Source: Paramacrobiotus metropolitanus (lineage: Eukaryota; Tardigrada; Eutardigrada; Parachela; Macrobiotidae). Taken from it: DNA of 64,000 bases. The notes under the pieces are model-generated. The model was given only the letters and a program-made list of their open reading frames with translations. It was not told the DNA's origin and made no database searches. Each line of letters opens with the position of its first letter. Position 1 is the stretch's first letter. Of the stretch, positions 34,405-43,884 are shown piece after piece. The DNA lies in contig NW_026570249.1 of assembly GCF_019649055.1 (NCBI RefSeq), positions 1,240,001 to 1,304,000 of the forward strand. Direction: 5' to 3'. The translations under genes were made by a program, and so were the position numbers.

Positions 34405-35367
34405 TTACCTTTTGTCTGCGTCTTGCAGATGCTCCAGTTCATCGATGATCATAGCTAAATGCGGATCCTTCAATTGCTTATTCCGAAGTTGCAAGATCGA
34501 GTCATCCTCTTCTTCTTCGTTTCCTTGAAGGTTGACGATGCGAACTGTCGCAGTGCTGAGTTCGCTCCAGTCTGTGATGACCTTGCATCTTGGAAGAGGC
34601 TTGTGACCTTTCTCGATCGTCTTCGGAAATCTCAGCATTCCGATTGGACACTCTTCTGGTATATACTCCGAAAGAAATTCTGCTTCGGAAAGGTCATTCT
34701 GGCCTGCCATTTTCTGACCAACTCCCGTAACCTTTGCATCTTTTTGCTTTGACGTCTCTTTCCTTACTCGGTTGACCTTTATCTTGGTAGCAGAGCGGGG
34801 TTCGAAAGTAGCTTCTGAATTACGCTCTGATACTTCTTTAGCGAGCTGAGGACTCTTTTCCTCCGACATTGCTCTTCTAATGTCGGTCTTTAATCTATCC
34901 TCCCTTTCTTCTGCTAATTGCACGAAGAGTTGCCAAACTCCAATCGGAGGCTCTTCTCTGTTCAGTTCGTTTTTATAATTTTCGAAGTTTGGAATTTCAT
35001 CGTATTCTTCTTCGATGCAAGCGGGTCCTTCGATTGGCGCTCTTGACAATGCATCTGCGTTATTGCAATATTTGCCTGGCTTGTACTCGATTTTGAATCG
35101 GCAACCTTGCAACGCCATTGCCCATCTTGTCAGTCTTGAATTCATTCCGGACTTGTTCGTCTCTGACCTTAAAAGGTTCGTTAACGCTGGATGATCCGTT
35201 CGTACGGTGAGTTCGGAGTAGTCGATGTACGACTTAAACTTTCTGACAGCGAAGACTACTGCCAAGCATTTCCGTTCCGTGACTCCGTAATTCTTTTCAG
35301 CTCCATGCAAAACGCGGCTTGCGTATGCAATAGGATCCACCTTGGGACAAAACTGCACTAAGCCCAT
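34405..35367 (-). pseudogene. B RNase H and linker
   Basis: It contains [20 protein letters not shown] and RTDHPALTNLL of the RNase H domain, an NNADALSR end motif and a charged linker with one TFEPRSA repeat. A frameshift near 35360 separates it from the ECDASK part of RNase H in the RT frame. The linker matches the A segment between RNase H and integrase (ITDWSELSTATVRIVN in B, ISDWNEFSTADIRVIN in A). Confidence 0.8.
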
Positions 35368-36235
35368 CCTTTGATGCGTCGCATTCGCTCACTGTTTCTT
35401 TCGATGGATCGAACTTTCTCAGAACTGGCCCCTTGCACAGTGCTTCTTTAAGATCATTGAATTCTTGATCGTGGACTTCTGACCAATCCCTCTTGATATT
35501 GTTATCGTGTCTCAGCAGTTCGTAAAGGTGCGCCGTCTTTTGCGCGTATCCAAGGATGAACTTTCGGTAATAATTTGCCAATACGAGGAATGACCTCAGC
35601 TGCCATTCGGTTGTTGGTTTCCTTTGGCCGTACACTGCCATGACCTTTTCGGGATCCATTCTGATACCGTTCTCGCTGAAGATATGCCCCAAGAATCCCA
35701 TCTTGCGCATGCCGAATTCACACTTTGTAGGCTTGATTATGAAGCCTGCATCAACCAAGCTTTCAAGTACGTTCCTCATATTCTGCATGAAGATCTCTAA
35801 GGTCTTTTCTGATAAGATGACGTCGTCAATATAGCCGAAAACGCAACCCATTCGCTTTGCGTTCGACAAGACTTTATCCATACAAAATTGAAAAGTTGCG
35901 GGCCCATTACAGACTCCAAAGGGCATTCTTTTAAATCTGAACATTCCGCCTTATGTGACAAAGGTCGTCTTGTCTTTCGAGGCTGGATCCATTGGGATCT
36001 GCCAAAAGCCACTTTGCAAATCCACCTTGCCGTAATATTTGTTGCCCGCACATGCGTCGAGCGGTTCGTCTAGATTCGGCAGTGGATAGTTGTTCTTTTT
36101 AGTCAGCTTGTTCAACTGGATATAGTTGACACAGAACCATGTTCCCATGGTGCCGTCACCATTCTTCTTTGCGGCCAGTATAACCGGGAAGCTCCAATCC
36201 GCGTCGGACGGTTCAATGACATCTTGCTGCAACAT
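35297..36235 (-). pseudogene. B reverse transcriptase (one in-frame stop)
   Basis: The fingers and palm are present: GKVDLQSGFWQIP, then a TAA at about 35951, then FKRMPFGVCN and YIDDVILSE. The two halves are in the same frame, so the TAA is a point change. Identity with the RT of A is high by eye (for example NYYRKFILGYAQKT in both). The connection domain and the first RNase H Asp follow. Confidence 0.85.
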
Positions 36236-36382
36236 CTCTTCAATGTGCTTTGTAATGAACTCGCGACCTTTCCAGCTAGTTCTTGCCGGGTTGCATTTTA
36301 CTGGCCTTGCATCGGCTGTGTCAATGGTGTGCGTTACTCCCTGGACATCGCCGTAAGGTTTCTTTGACGTTGGAAGAACTTT

Positions 36383-36748
36383 TCAAAACTCCCAAAATGC
36401 ATTTCGTACATCATTCTTCTGTTCTTCTGTTAGGTCTGGTTCTAACTTGAGTCTTTCAATGATTTCATTCAGTTTTTCTTTCGTCTTTGCGTCAACTTCG
36501 CGATCATTCAATACATCGGCAATGAATGCCGCGTTGACCTTTACATTCAGCATGTGTTCGTAAGGTTCAACGTAACCGAGGAATTGGCCCTTCCTAATTC
36601 CCATTCTTTTTTTGCTGCGTTTAGCGACAACAATTTCAAATCGGTTTCCTCGATGATCCGTCACTCCCGTATACGGCTGGACATCTACATCCTTCTGTAG
36701 TGTCGCCGTAAACATCAGCTTCTGACTTCTTGGGGCGTATTCAGCCAT
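36383..36748 (-). pseudogene. B pre-RT beta-barrel-like domain
   Basis: Matches the second beta-rich repeat of A: strand-rich start (LMFTATLQKDVDVQPYTG), GNRFEIVVAKRSKKRMGIRKGQFLGYVEPYE, then a helical linker to RT. NxS is lost. Only one clear barrel is intact here. Sequence from 36236 to 36382 carries the start of RT in another frame. Confidence 0.6.
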
Positions 36749-36779
36749 CTTTGTTTTTACGCGTGTACAGAGATTCGGT

Positions 36780-37064
36780 CTAATCTTGATTTTGATCGCT
36801 GTAGACCTTGATCGACCCTTGGGGGATCCTTGCTCTCTGCACTTTGATTCTTCTGACGACGATTTCTCTTTCTTTTTCGTCGTCTTTATCGTCGTCTTCG
36901 TCGAGATCCATCAAGTCTTCTTGTTCAGAAAGGTTATCCACTCCGGAATCTTCTGAAGTGCTTGAATCGTCACTCGTACTCGACCAGTCCGAGTCGGATT
37001 CGCTGCTACCGTTCTCTTGCAGCATTTGACCTTTGCTTTGATCTTCTTTCGGTTGCTCCATCAC
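36780..37064 (-). CDS. B acidic Ser/Asp-rich linker
   Basis: Strongly acidic low-complexity segment (SSTSDDSSTSEDSG, EDDDKDDEKE), equivalent to the acidic linker of A at 840-940 and C at 44940-45010. It ends with basic RRIKVQRARIP just before the first barrel position. No enzymatic motif. Confidence 0.5.
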   Translation of the reverse strand: MMEQPKEDQSKGQMLQENGSSESDSDWSSTSDDSSTSEDSGVDNLSEQEDLMDLDEDDDKDDEKEREIVVRRIKVQRARIPQGSIKVYSDQNQD

Positions 37065-37220
37065 ACCTGATCTTCGCTTTCTATTGAAAGGTCATCATCC
37101 TCATCTTTGGAAGCGCCTTTTCGTTTTTAATTTGTCGGGCAGAGGTTCGCCCGTTCCCATGGACTTTCGTCCGTTTTTTGCTGCTATCCTTGGATGAGCT
37201 CGCGTTGCGCGGATTTTTGC

Positions 37221-37721
37221 TCATGATCTTTCCTTCTTTTCATCTGATCTTTCGTCGAATTTAGTAACAGACCTTTCTGGCTCTTTTTCTTCCAACATTT
37301 CATTTAGTGACCTTTTGTTGTCATCGACTGGTGGACGTTCCTCACGATTATCGAGTGTCCTTTTGAGTGACGCCACTAGCGCTGCTGCTTTCTTTTCTTT
37401 CGGTGACATTTGAGCCTTTTTTGCTTCTGTTATTGGGATTCCGGCATCTTGATCCCTAAACGCTTGGTTCAGTTCCTTTAGCATTTGGGACAGCTTATAT
37501 GCCGACGTTGACCTTTCTCTGTTATCGTCTTCTTAAACAGCGCTTATGCCGAAATTCTCTTTTCTTGATCTTCTTCGGCGCCTGTGCCGTTTCCTTTTTC
37601 TTTTGTTCTTCTTCGGCGCTTTTGCCGATATCTTTAGCTTAAACTTCTTCGGCGCTTGTGCCGTTTTCTTGAACGGCACTTGTGCCGTGACCTTTCGGTT
37701 TCTTGCCACAGACGAAGACAC
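37221..37721 (-). pseudogene. B Lys-rich region with (T/S)A(Q/K)APKK repeats
   Basis: Two short frames. The upstream one has repeated TAQAPKK/SAKAPKK units and a poly-basic stretch (KRKRKRHRRRRRSRK) that looks like a nuclear localisation signal. The DNA of the repeats forms GGC...GCC hairpins (37570-37690, listed in findings). The downstream one is a charged helix. No domain recognised. Confidence 0.45.
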
Positions 37722-37730
37722 AATTTGCCA

Positions 37731-38377
37731 TCAACTCTTCGGTGACCCAGTCATCGCTTGGTTTCTTTTCATACATGCACTACGTGTCATCTCTCGTTCG
37801 GGGTACTCGACTCCATCTGGGTCTGGTGCAAAGGTCACCTTTTTCTTCTTAAGGTAACCGAATGGTCCTGGTGATTGTCTTTTTCGTGTCAGCTGGAGTT
37901 CTGGCACTACGCCCACAATCGTTGGAACTTCTTGCATGATTTTCGTCCATTGTTTACTGAATGGTTTCAGACGACTTTTGTTCAGGCATTCCTGGTGAAG
38001 GCCGAACAGCGCGTACACTGGTGTGCCGAGCCGATTGGGAAAACGATCACTCGTCCTTGACCTTTCCATAAGTAATTCGTTCGGAATTGCCAGAATAATT
38101 CGACCCTTTCTTCTTCCCATATCTCATGTTCTTCCATAGCTTGTCGCCGTTCCTGATCGAGCTTGGGTACTGGATCAATGTAATTGGGATCACTTTTATC
38201 CGCTTGACCGATAATGTCATTGTCAACTACCTGTTGCCAATGATGGAGCCACATTCCTCTTGAGATTATGTAGTTTTTAACTACTGACAACCGTTCTCGA
38301 TATCTTTGCCAGAGGTATGTTGCTTTTGGCAACTCTTCCATCGGAAGCGTCCTCATAATGGATGTGTTTCGATCCAA
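37731..38377 (-). pseudogene. B N-terminal helical domain module
   Basis: Two overlapping frames cover a domain shared with A and C: LWQRYRERLSVVKNYI here against VQRYKTWFIGVRNFLEY in A, and QAMEEHEIWEEERVELFW against the EEGQLWEDELLALLW of A. The second frame continues with PVYALFGLHQECLNK and a linker. The frame change is near 38100. The domain lies between protease and the acidic linker in all three elements. Confidence 0.6.
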
Positions 38378-38457
38378 TCACCTCTTTGGAGACTTTCGGT
38401 TGCAGCATTGCATTTCGGCCATTCCGAAAGGTCATCTTGTTAGGCTTCTTGCAAGAA

Positions 38458-39018
38458 CTAGATACACTTCTCTTGTGGTCGCACTTTCGAAAGGTTGTCC
38501 TGCCAATCATGGTTGCAAGCCGTTGCTCTTTCTTGCGCTGTCCATTCGATTGGTTTCCGTTGGACGCAAAGGTCACCCTCGTTTTCTGTATCTGTCCAGT
38601 CGCGATCGCCTTTGATCGGAATCACGCTGTGGTCTGATGACAGCTCGATGATTTCAAATTCTTTATCCGCAGAGCGTGGTTCGAAAGTAAGCGGCGAACC
38701 ATGTGCTGCAACTTTAGAGCGAGGTTCGAAAGTATCTTGAGCACTGCGATCTGTTTTATCCTTTTGAAAGCGTGCGCTTTGACCTTTCAGCTGTTCTCTA
38801 GCTTTATCACGTATTTCGGTGAACAGCGCCCTTTCCTCACTGGTTATCAGTCCTGGATCTTTCCTGGGCTTAACCCTTTTCGTGCCCTGTGCATCTGGTA
38901 CTGGGATTAGCTTCGACCACTCCAGTCCTGGGACCAATGCATCTCTCTTCACGATCAGTGCTTCAACTTGCATAATCTTTATTTGTTCGATCGTTGGTGA
39001 CCTTTTGTTCCCTTTCAA
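38458..39018 (-). CDS. B linker ORF with TFEPRSA and IPVPDAQG repeats
   Basis: A charged 186-residue frame containing LIPVPDAQG near its start and two TFEPRS repeats 17 residues apart (38669-38734). The region sits directly after protease. The IPVPxAxG motif also occurs at the end of the protease frame of B and twice in C. It could be a processing site. Otherwise no recognised domain. Confidence 0.5.
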   Translation of the reverse strand: MKGNKRSPTIEQIKIMQVEALIVKRDALVPGLEWSKLIPVPDAQGTKRVKPRKDPGLITSEERALFTEIRDKAREQLKGQSARFQKDKTDRSAQDTFEPRSKVAAHGSPLTFEPRSADKEFEIIELSSDHSVIPIKGDRDWTDTENEGDLCVQRKPIEWTAQERATACNHDWQDNLSKVRPQEKCI

Positions 39019-39634
39019 CTTTGGTGACCTTTTGCCCTTTTTGACTTTTCTTTGCCCAGTGCCTCTGGTACTGGGATAGCTGTTTGCACCGCTTCATTCC
39101 TTGGTTGAAGTTCGGTGACCTTTCCTGCGTTAGCTTTCGCAGTGGATTTTGGCTCATTATCTTTTTCTTCATCTTCGTCTTCATCTGCGTCTTCGTCATC
39201 CGTTTCATCTCCGTCGATCAAGACGAATTTCTTTGCAAGGAAATCAAATCCAAGCAGAACCTGGACGTCGTCTGACGTGGTCTGACGTAGAAGGAGTGTT
39301 GAGTTGTTTTCTTTCGTAAGGTCAGTGGCGCTACACAATAGTGTGTCACTTGAAAACCTGAAGTTCCGCTGATTCCTTTGATTATCACCGTCCTTTTCGG
39401 TGGTTGCGGTACGGTCTGAAGGCCATTCCTCTCACAGAACTGTTGACAGATCAGCGACGTTTCCGCGCTTGTATCCAACATTGCCATGACCTTTATGTTT
39501 CCCACTTTGACTTTAGGAGTTAGGGCTTCGATTTGCTTTGGTGTATTTCCATCTTGAAGTTTCAACACCCTTATTCTGCAATGGACGTGAACTGGGTCGT
39601 TTGATCGTAGATTCATATTCTTTATCGGTGACAA
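39015..39634 (-). pseudogene. B retropepsin-like protease (split)
   Basis: The active-site strand reads VMAMLDTSAETS, so the usual Gly of D-T-G is Ser; the flap region and the VLLGFDFL motif follow, the last in a second frame after a shift near 39300. An acidic tail and AIPVPEALG come next. Same family as the C protease (MAMLDTGAETP...VLLGCDYL). The DTS and the frameshift suggest an inactive copy. Confidence 0.75.
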
Positions 39635-40149
39635 TTTGTCAATCCTCTTCGAAACGTCTGGTCGTACGTCGGAGAATTCTCGGATTGTTTTTCCGGATGG
39701 TACGTCACTCGCTTGCCCCTTCGCAGCGTTACTTTTTCTTCCGTGACCTTTGGAATTTCGCGCATGTGCCCCTTCGCTTGTGCGCTTTGGTTGATATCTT
39801 TTGAACTCAACCGATCAAACCTCTTTGGAACATTCGTTCGTGCATCATAAAATTCTCGAGTTTTTCTTTCAGGTGGAAAGTCACACGCCTGCCTCTTCGC
39901 AGCGTTATTCGTGACCTTTAATGCTTCGCACGTCTGCTCCTTCGCTTGTGCGTTTTCATGACCTTTCGTCACTTCTCTGATGATTTCATACTGTGACCTT
40001 TCGTTCCGCACGTCTTTAGAAGGTTTTTCTCGCAATTTCTCAATAATTTCCTGAGTGATTTGATCCGCGAGGGTCATCTCGCCATCTTCGTCTTGCAATT
40101 CTTCTGGTGACCTTTTATAGACGATCATCTTGTGAACGTTTTCTTTCAT
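39622..40149 (-). CDS. B charged ORF upstream of protease
   Basis: 175 residues, rich in Glu, Lys and Arg, with a helical start and two related blocks (KRQACDFPPERKTREFYDARTN and RRGKRVTYHPEKQSENSPTY) that look like a duplicated unit of about 60 residues; the DNA repeat is visible at 39680-39740 and 39850-39910. Position suggests the end of Gag or a spacer before protease. No CCHC knuckle is seen. Confidence 0.45.
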   Translation of the reverse strand: MKENVHKMIVYKRSPEELQDEDGEMTLADQITQEIIEKLREKPSKDVRNERSQYEIIREVTKGHENAQAKEQTCEALKVTNNAAKRQACDFPPERKTREFYDARTNVPKRFDRLSSKDINQSAQAKGHMREIPKVTEEKVTLRRGKRVTYHPEKQSENSPTYDQTFRRGLTNCHR

Positions 40150-40516
40150 CCACCCATAACTTTCTTTGAAAATTCATTATTTGCCCGAGCTGGATCGACT
40201 TGTGATGACATTCCGTTCCGTCAGTTCTGGGCGGTGACCTTTCATTGTCGTTCCGGAATGCTTGCGTTAAGTCGTATGACCTTTCCTTCTGCGGAGTTTG
40301 CGCTAAGTCCGGTAACCTTTCTGGTCGAGACATGAAAAATCCTCCATTTGGCGACCTTTGTAAAGGCACTTTCTCGCCGTATTGCGGGGGTAATTCACCC
40401 TTCTCAATTCTCTCTTGGGACTGACGGTTGTCTTCGTTTAGCTTCTTTCTTTCTTCCCAATATTCCTTAACCTTTGGTTGGGGAGCTTTCACAGTTTCTT
40501 CGAGTTGTTTTCTCAT
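40115..40516 (-). CDS. B Gag-region ORF
   Basis: 134 residues, charged, with a helical start (YWEERKKLNEDNRQSQERI) and a Pro/Arg/Asp-rich remainder. It overlaps the next ORF by 35 nt. The reading continues poorly toward 40590 where element C begins. It occupies the position of Gag in a Ty3 element but shows no capsid or zinc motif, so the call rests on position only. Confidence 0.4.
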   Translation of the reverse strand: MRKQLEETVKAPQPKVKEYWEERKKLNEDNRQSQERIEKGELPPQYGEKVPLQRSPNGGFFMSRPERLPDLAQTPQKERSYDLTQAFRNDNERSPPRTDGTECHHKSIQLGQIMNFQRKLWVDERKRSQDDRL

Positions 40517-40686
40517 CCACCAGTCTCTTCTCTCTCTTTCTTTCCAGTAATCTTCCTTGGAAATTCTCGCATCTTGCGGTGACCTTTGTGGTAACCCTAA
40601 CCGGAGATGGTACCTGGATTGGAGATACCGGTGCGAGAATGGATGGCAACTAGGTTCGGCGAATCCAAACTACGCCAACATATTGA

Positions 40687-40917
40687 ATCCAAACTACGCC
40701 ACCGCGCCCCCGTCAGCAGAAGGCCGGCGAAGGAAACCACCATTCTGCCCAAGGAGGCGGAGGGACCTGTCAGAACGGCGGACGTCCCCCGCTGGCGAAC
40801 CCGCCACCAGGCCAACTGCCGCAGTTGCCGCCTTCCCTGGCTCCCAATAGCAGCCAGGGCGGGTACTCACCGGTAGCTGGCGGGCCGGCCCCGGGAACGT
40901 CCCAGGGAAACGCCTAA
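40687..40917 (+). CDS. C Gag C-terminal tail (partial)
   Basis: A frame after TGA 40684 reads as a Gly/Pro/Gln/Asn-rich low-complexity tail (ANPPPGQLPQLPPS, QGGYSPVAGG) ending at TAA 40915. It lies directly upstream of the next frame (6 nt gap), as expected for the end of Gag. A direct repeat GAATCCAAACTACGCCA occurs twice at 40667-40710. The folded part of Gag is missing. Confidence 0.4.
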   Translation: MQTTPPRPRQQKAGEGNHHSAQGGGGTCQNGGRPPLANPPPGQLPQLPPSLAPNSSQGGYSPVAGGPAPGTSQGNA

Positions 40918-40922
40918 GGTCG

Positions 40923-41348
40923 ATGAGTACCGGGGACTCATTCGACCTCCGTCATTTAACGGAACCACCGGATAAGGATAACCCCACTAACCGGACTAAC
41001 CCTTCGGACACAACTCGAAATTTTGACTTGGATTTAGCCTCCGCAACGGTCAGCGAAGCTGCCACAACCTTGGCGGCGGGGACGGTAGCCCAATTAGGCA
41101 CCAGACTTCCCCGGTTCGGAAACTCGGAGAACCGACCCGAACCTCGCAGCACCGACAATGCGGCTCCCCGACCAGAAAGGGTACCCGGGGGGATCGGCGC
41201 AGAAACTTTGGCTCGATCGGCAGGAGCAAGAAATGCTCCACTCGGCCTTAGAAGATTATCCGGAGGGGTCGGACGAGGAATTCGGAACCGACCGGCCGGG
41301 ACGAGAAACGTCACCGGCGAAAGCCTGGAGAGTTCAGTACCCAATTAG
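40923..41348 (+). CDS. C pre-protease ORF, first part
   Basis: 142 residues from ATG 40923, Arg/Pro/Thr-rich with duplicated GIGAETLARSAG / GVGRGIRNRPAG-like blocks. It overlaps in another frame with the next piece. Position fits the spacer between Gag and protease. No family recognised. Stop at a TAG inside a GTACC-CAATTA-GGTAC hairpin (41338-41353). Confidence 0.45.
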   Translation: MSTGDSFDLRHLTEPPDKDNPTNRTNPSDTTRNFDLDLASATVSEAATTLAAGTVAQLGTRLPRFGNSENRPEPRSTDNAAPRPERVPGGIGAETLARSAGARNAPLGLRRLSGGVGRGIRNRPAGTRNVTGESLESSVPN

Positions 41349-41349
41349 G

Positions 41350-41642
41350 TACTACGAACCCCGGGCCTAGCGGACAACCGAGACGCCGGCCCGCAACCTC
41401 ACAGGATGCCAGAATGACATCCGAACCGTCACCAATAGGCAACCCGGGAAGACGGCCCGTCGAAAGAACGGAAGATCCCACCGTACGAGCAAAGACTCTG
41501 GAGAGATGGGAATCAGTCCCACTGGAAGCACAGGCACCCGCCTACTCTCGGCCGGAGGAAGCGGACCTCCTCCAACGCCAGCCAGCGAGAACCGTAACAG
41601 GCTCGCGCACGTTCTTCAACATGCAGTACAACCTACCAATAC
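41350..41642 (+). CDS. C pre-protease ORF, second part, cut by TIR insertion
   Basis: An open frame, Pro/Arg/Thr-rich, that runs into the TIR element. Its phase at 41642 matches the phase of the protease frame at 42898 once the insertion and one TA are discounted, so both belong to one interrupted reading frame. Function unknown. Confidence 0.5.
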
Positions 41643-41644
41643 TA

Positions 41645-42895
41645 GAGAGCAATCTGAACACTACGAATACGGTTCCGAATACGAATCCCCGCCTCTTTTG
41701 TAGACTGCTGTCGATTCTGCCTGTGTTGATGGAATTCCGTTTGCTTTAACTTTTACATTCCTCTTTTTTATGAGTCTAAGAAGTTTTTGAAAACCCTTTT
41801 CACAATTTAAAAACAAATTTTTGATTGACATGGGGTATCGCAATTGAAGTTACGTTAAAAAATTAAACTTGTACGAGTCGTACAGGCATACGCATCGAGC
41901 TCTACCGACCAATAGGGAAATTCCAAAAGCAGTTGGATCGAGTGCAGCTAGTTTGCTTGCAGTCGCCGACATGGGCGGTTGAGCGTTTCCGGTCTGGAGG
42001 AGGTTTTGCTTGACCACTTCGGCCGCGCTACATATTCGGCCACATGTTTTCATTTCGGCACTATACAGTTCGCCATGCTCACTTTGGTCCGCATTTTATT
42101 CGGCCACTGTTATTTTGACTACATGGCATTTCGGCTTTTATCTTTCTTGTGTCAGGTTGTTACTTAATGTTTGTTGCAAATCATAAGCTGCCTACTTACA
42201 ATTTACAGCAGGCACCCAGACATTCTAGTTTTTTTAAAAAGAGAAACTATTTGCTTTTGTACGTTTTTTCTAAGTTTTTTAGGTATTTTTGGTTTTCAAG
42301 AATTTAGATTATACGTTTTGGTTTTTTTCTGCGACGAGAATATGTATTTCGAATTATGAGAGGCTGATGATGAACTGAAGTTGCAAGTGAACGTGAGGTA
42401 ATCTGTGTTCTATTCCAACAAAATAATAGTAGTTAGCTTCTTTTTCTGAGTATCCAGTGATCTGTTATCAAGTAGACACAAAACTCATGTCACACACGTT
42501 ATAGTTGTGCGTCATTGCGGAACCATAAACAAGCTTATTTTACAGATATTAGCTGTATTTGTTGGCTTATTTCCTAATAAAAGAAAGTATTAATGAAATT
42601 TTATATAAACAGATAAAAGTTGGCAACAATGCATCGACGCATTCGTGACTAGGCTGTAGTTTCCATTTTTTCAGTTAATAATAAATTAACACTGAGCCTA
42701 AATGTAATGCGGTCGAATGTGAGTGGTGGACGACATGAGCGTAACTGAAGTGTAAATGGCCGATAATCATCGGTATCAACCGTGTCGGCATCTGGTTCGG
42801 TCCGAATGCATAGTTAGATCTCGGATGCGCTTACGAACACGATTTCAATCCGTGTTCGTATTCGGTTCCGTATTCGTAGTGTTCAAATTGCTTTC
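41645..42895. mobile_element. 1.25 kb non-autonomous TIR transposon
   Basis: 42-bp terminal inverted repeats (41645-41686 and 42854-42895) start GA(G/A)AGCAAT and match at 37 of 42 positions. They are flanked by TA on both sides (41643-41644, 42896-42897). The interior is AT-rich with no transposase ORF, so it is non-autonomous. A TA duplication is typical of the Tc1/mariner superfamily (family knowledge). A subterminal hairpin ACGAACACG/CGTGTTCGT lies just inside the right end. Confidence 0.75.
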
Positions 42896-42897
42896 TA

Positions 42898-43836
42898 CTG
42901 CGAGAGGGGAGAACCAACCATGGAAGAACGGATAAGCAGCCGAATAGCCCCGGTGGAAACCGCCGAATCACTAATGGAAGGCTTCGCGAACTTCCGGAAG
43001 TGGGAAATTTGGTTAACCAAGAGGTTTCACCGGGCCGATCACCCTTGGCTGAAAGACTCATCCGATGTAACCAAGCTTCGGATGCATCTGGGATATTGGT
43101 CGTCTACCCACAAGACGGAGTAGACCCAGTAAGACCAATCCAGCAACCCCTTCAACCGCCGCGTGCAGACACCAATAGTGTCCCCGGCGAATCAACCTTG
43201 ATTCCAGTGGAGGTTACCATACGGGAAGTAACTTTCCATCCGCATTCGTCCACCGGACAACCGAAAGTAGTCCGGGCATGGACCCATGAAGTCCAGATCG
43301 GACCGACCATAACCATGGCTATGTTGGACACCGGAGCCGAAACACCCCAAATAGAGGAGCGTTTCTGCCGGGCCAACAACCTCAAACTCGAATCCATGGG
43401 GTGCTTCACCAAGATACTTGGTGTAGGCGGACAAGTAGCCTTCATAGTGACCCATTGCTGCACCGTACCGGTGACGTTGCAAGGATACACTAGCCCCCAT
43501 ACTTTCCATGTTCAACCGAACAACTCGGACGTTCCAGTCTTACTTGGATGCGACTACCTGCATTCCAAGTATGTTCACACCCGGGCGCCAACCCCCAATG
43601 AGGGTCAGCAGAACCCATCTTCGGGTGTAGTGCAGCCTATCCCGATACCAGAGGCATCGGGCACGGCAACAAACACGGCTCGGATTAATCGGATGGTTAA
43701 CCCGATTATCCCCAGACCCCTCGATTTGTCCCGAATGCTCGGCCACCGAACGAAGCCTCGTCACGGAGCGGCAAGTCCACAACGCCATCGAACAGCACAT
43801 GGCCAAAGTACGGACATTCCGACTGGAACCAGTTAA
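42898..43836 (+). CDS. C retropepsin-like protease region
   Basis: Open frame of about 312 codons. The N-terminal half is linker; the protease has TMAMLDTGAETP (DTG near 43327) and VPVLLGCDYL (near 43540). The tail has PIPIPEASG. It lies upstream of the pre-RT module, as in other Ty3 elements, and fills the part of the gene missing from A. Direct repeat CTATCCCGATACCAGAGGC occurs at about 43636 and 43851. The catalytic motif is intact although the surroundings decay. Confidence 0.8.
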   Translation: MREGRTNHGRTDKQPNSPGGNRRITNGRLRELPEVGNLVNQEVSPGRSPLAERLIRCNQASDASGILVVYPQDGVDPVRPIQQPLQPPRADTNSVPGESTLIPVEVTIREVTFHPHSSTGQPKVVRAWTHEVQIGPTITMAMLDTGAETPQIEERFCRANNLKLESMGCFTKILGVGGQVAFIVTHCCTVPVTLQGYTSPHTFHVQPNNSDVPVLLGCDYLHSKYVHTRAPTPNEGQQNPSSGVVQPIPIPEASGTATNTARINRMVNPIIPRPLDLSRMLGHRTKPRHGAASPQRHRTAHGQSTDIPTGTS

Positions 43837-43858
43837 AGGGATGTTAAAGTCTATCCCG

Positions 43859-43884
43859 ATACCAGAGGCGTCGGCCTCTGGTAT
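43859..43884 (+). repeat. 11-bp stem hairpin after protease
   Basis: ATACCAGAGGC and GCCTCTGGTAT pair perfectly around GTCG. It lies between the protease frame (stop 43836) and the next ORF (43955). It could promote a recoding event or be one more family hairpin. Confidence 0.75.

Larger units (their letters stand above)
32543..40590 (-). mobile_element. Element B, 5' block
   Basis: A minus-strand Ty3-like element related to A and C: N-terminal ORFs, protease, acidic linkers, a beta-barrel-like segment, RT, RNase H, integrase and a post-integrase tail. It has many stops and frame changes, and its 5' end abuts element C near 40590 without an LTR. TGACCTT/AAGGTCA motifs are very dense. B is shorter than A and C because ORF3 to ORF6 are absent. 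Confidence 0.8.

Noticed and set aside
40590-40605. Telomere-like AACCCTAACC at the B/C junction.
   Set aside because: Only one short copy; no array. Likely chance.
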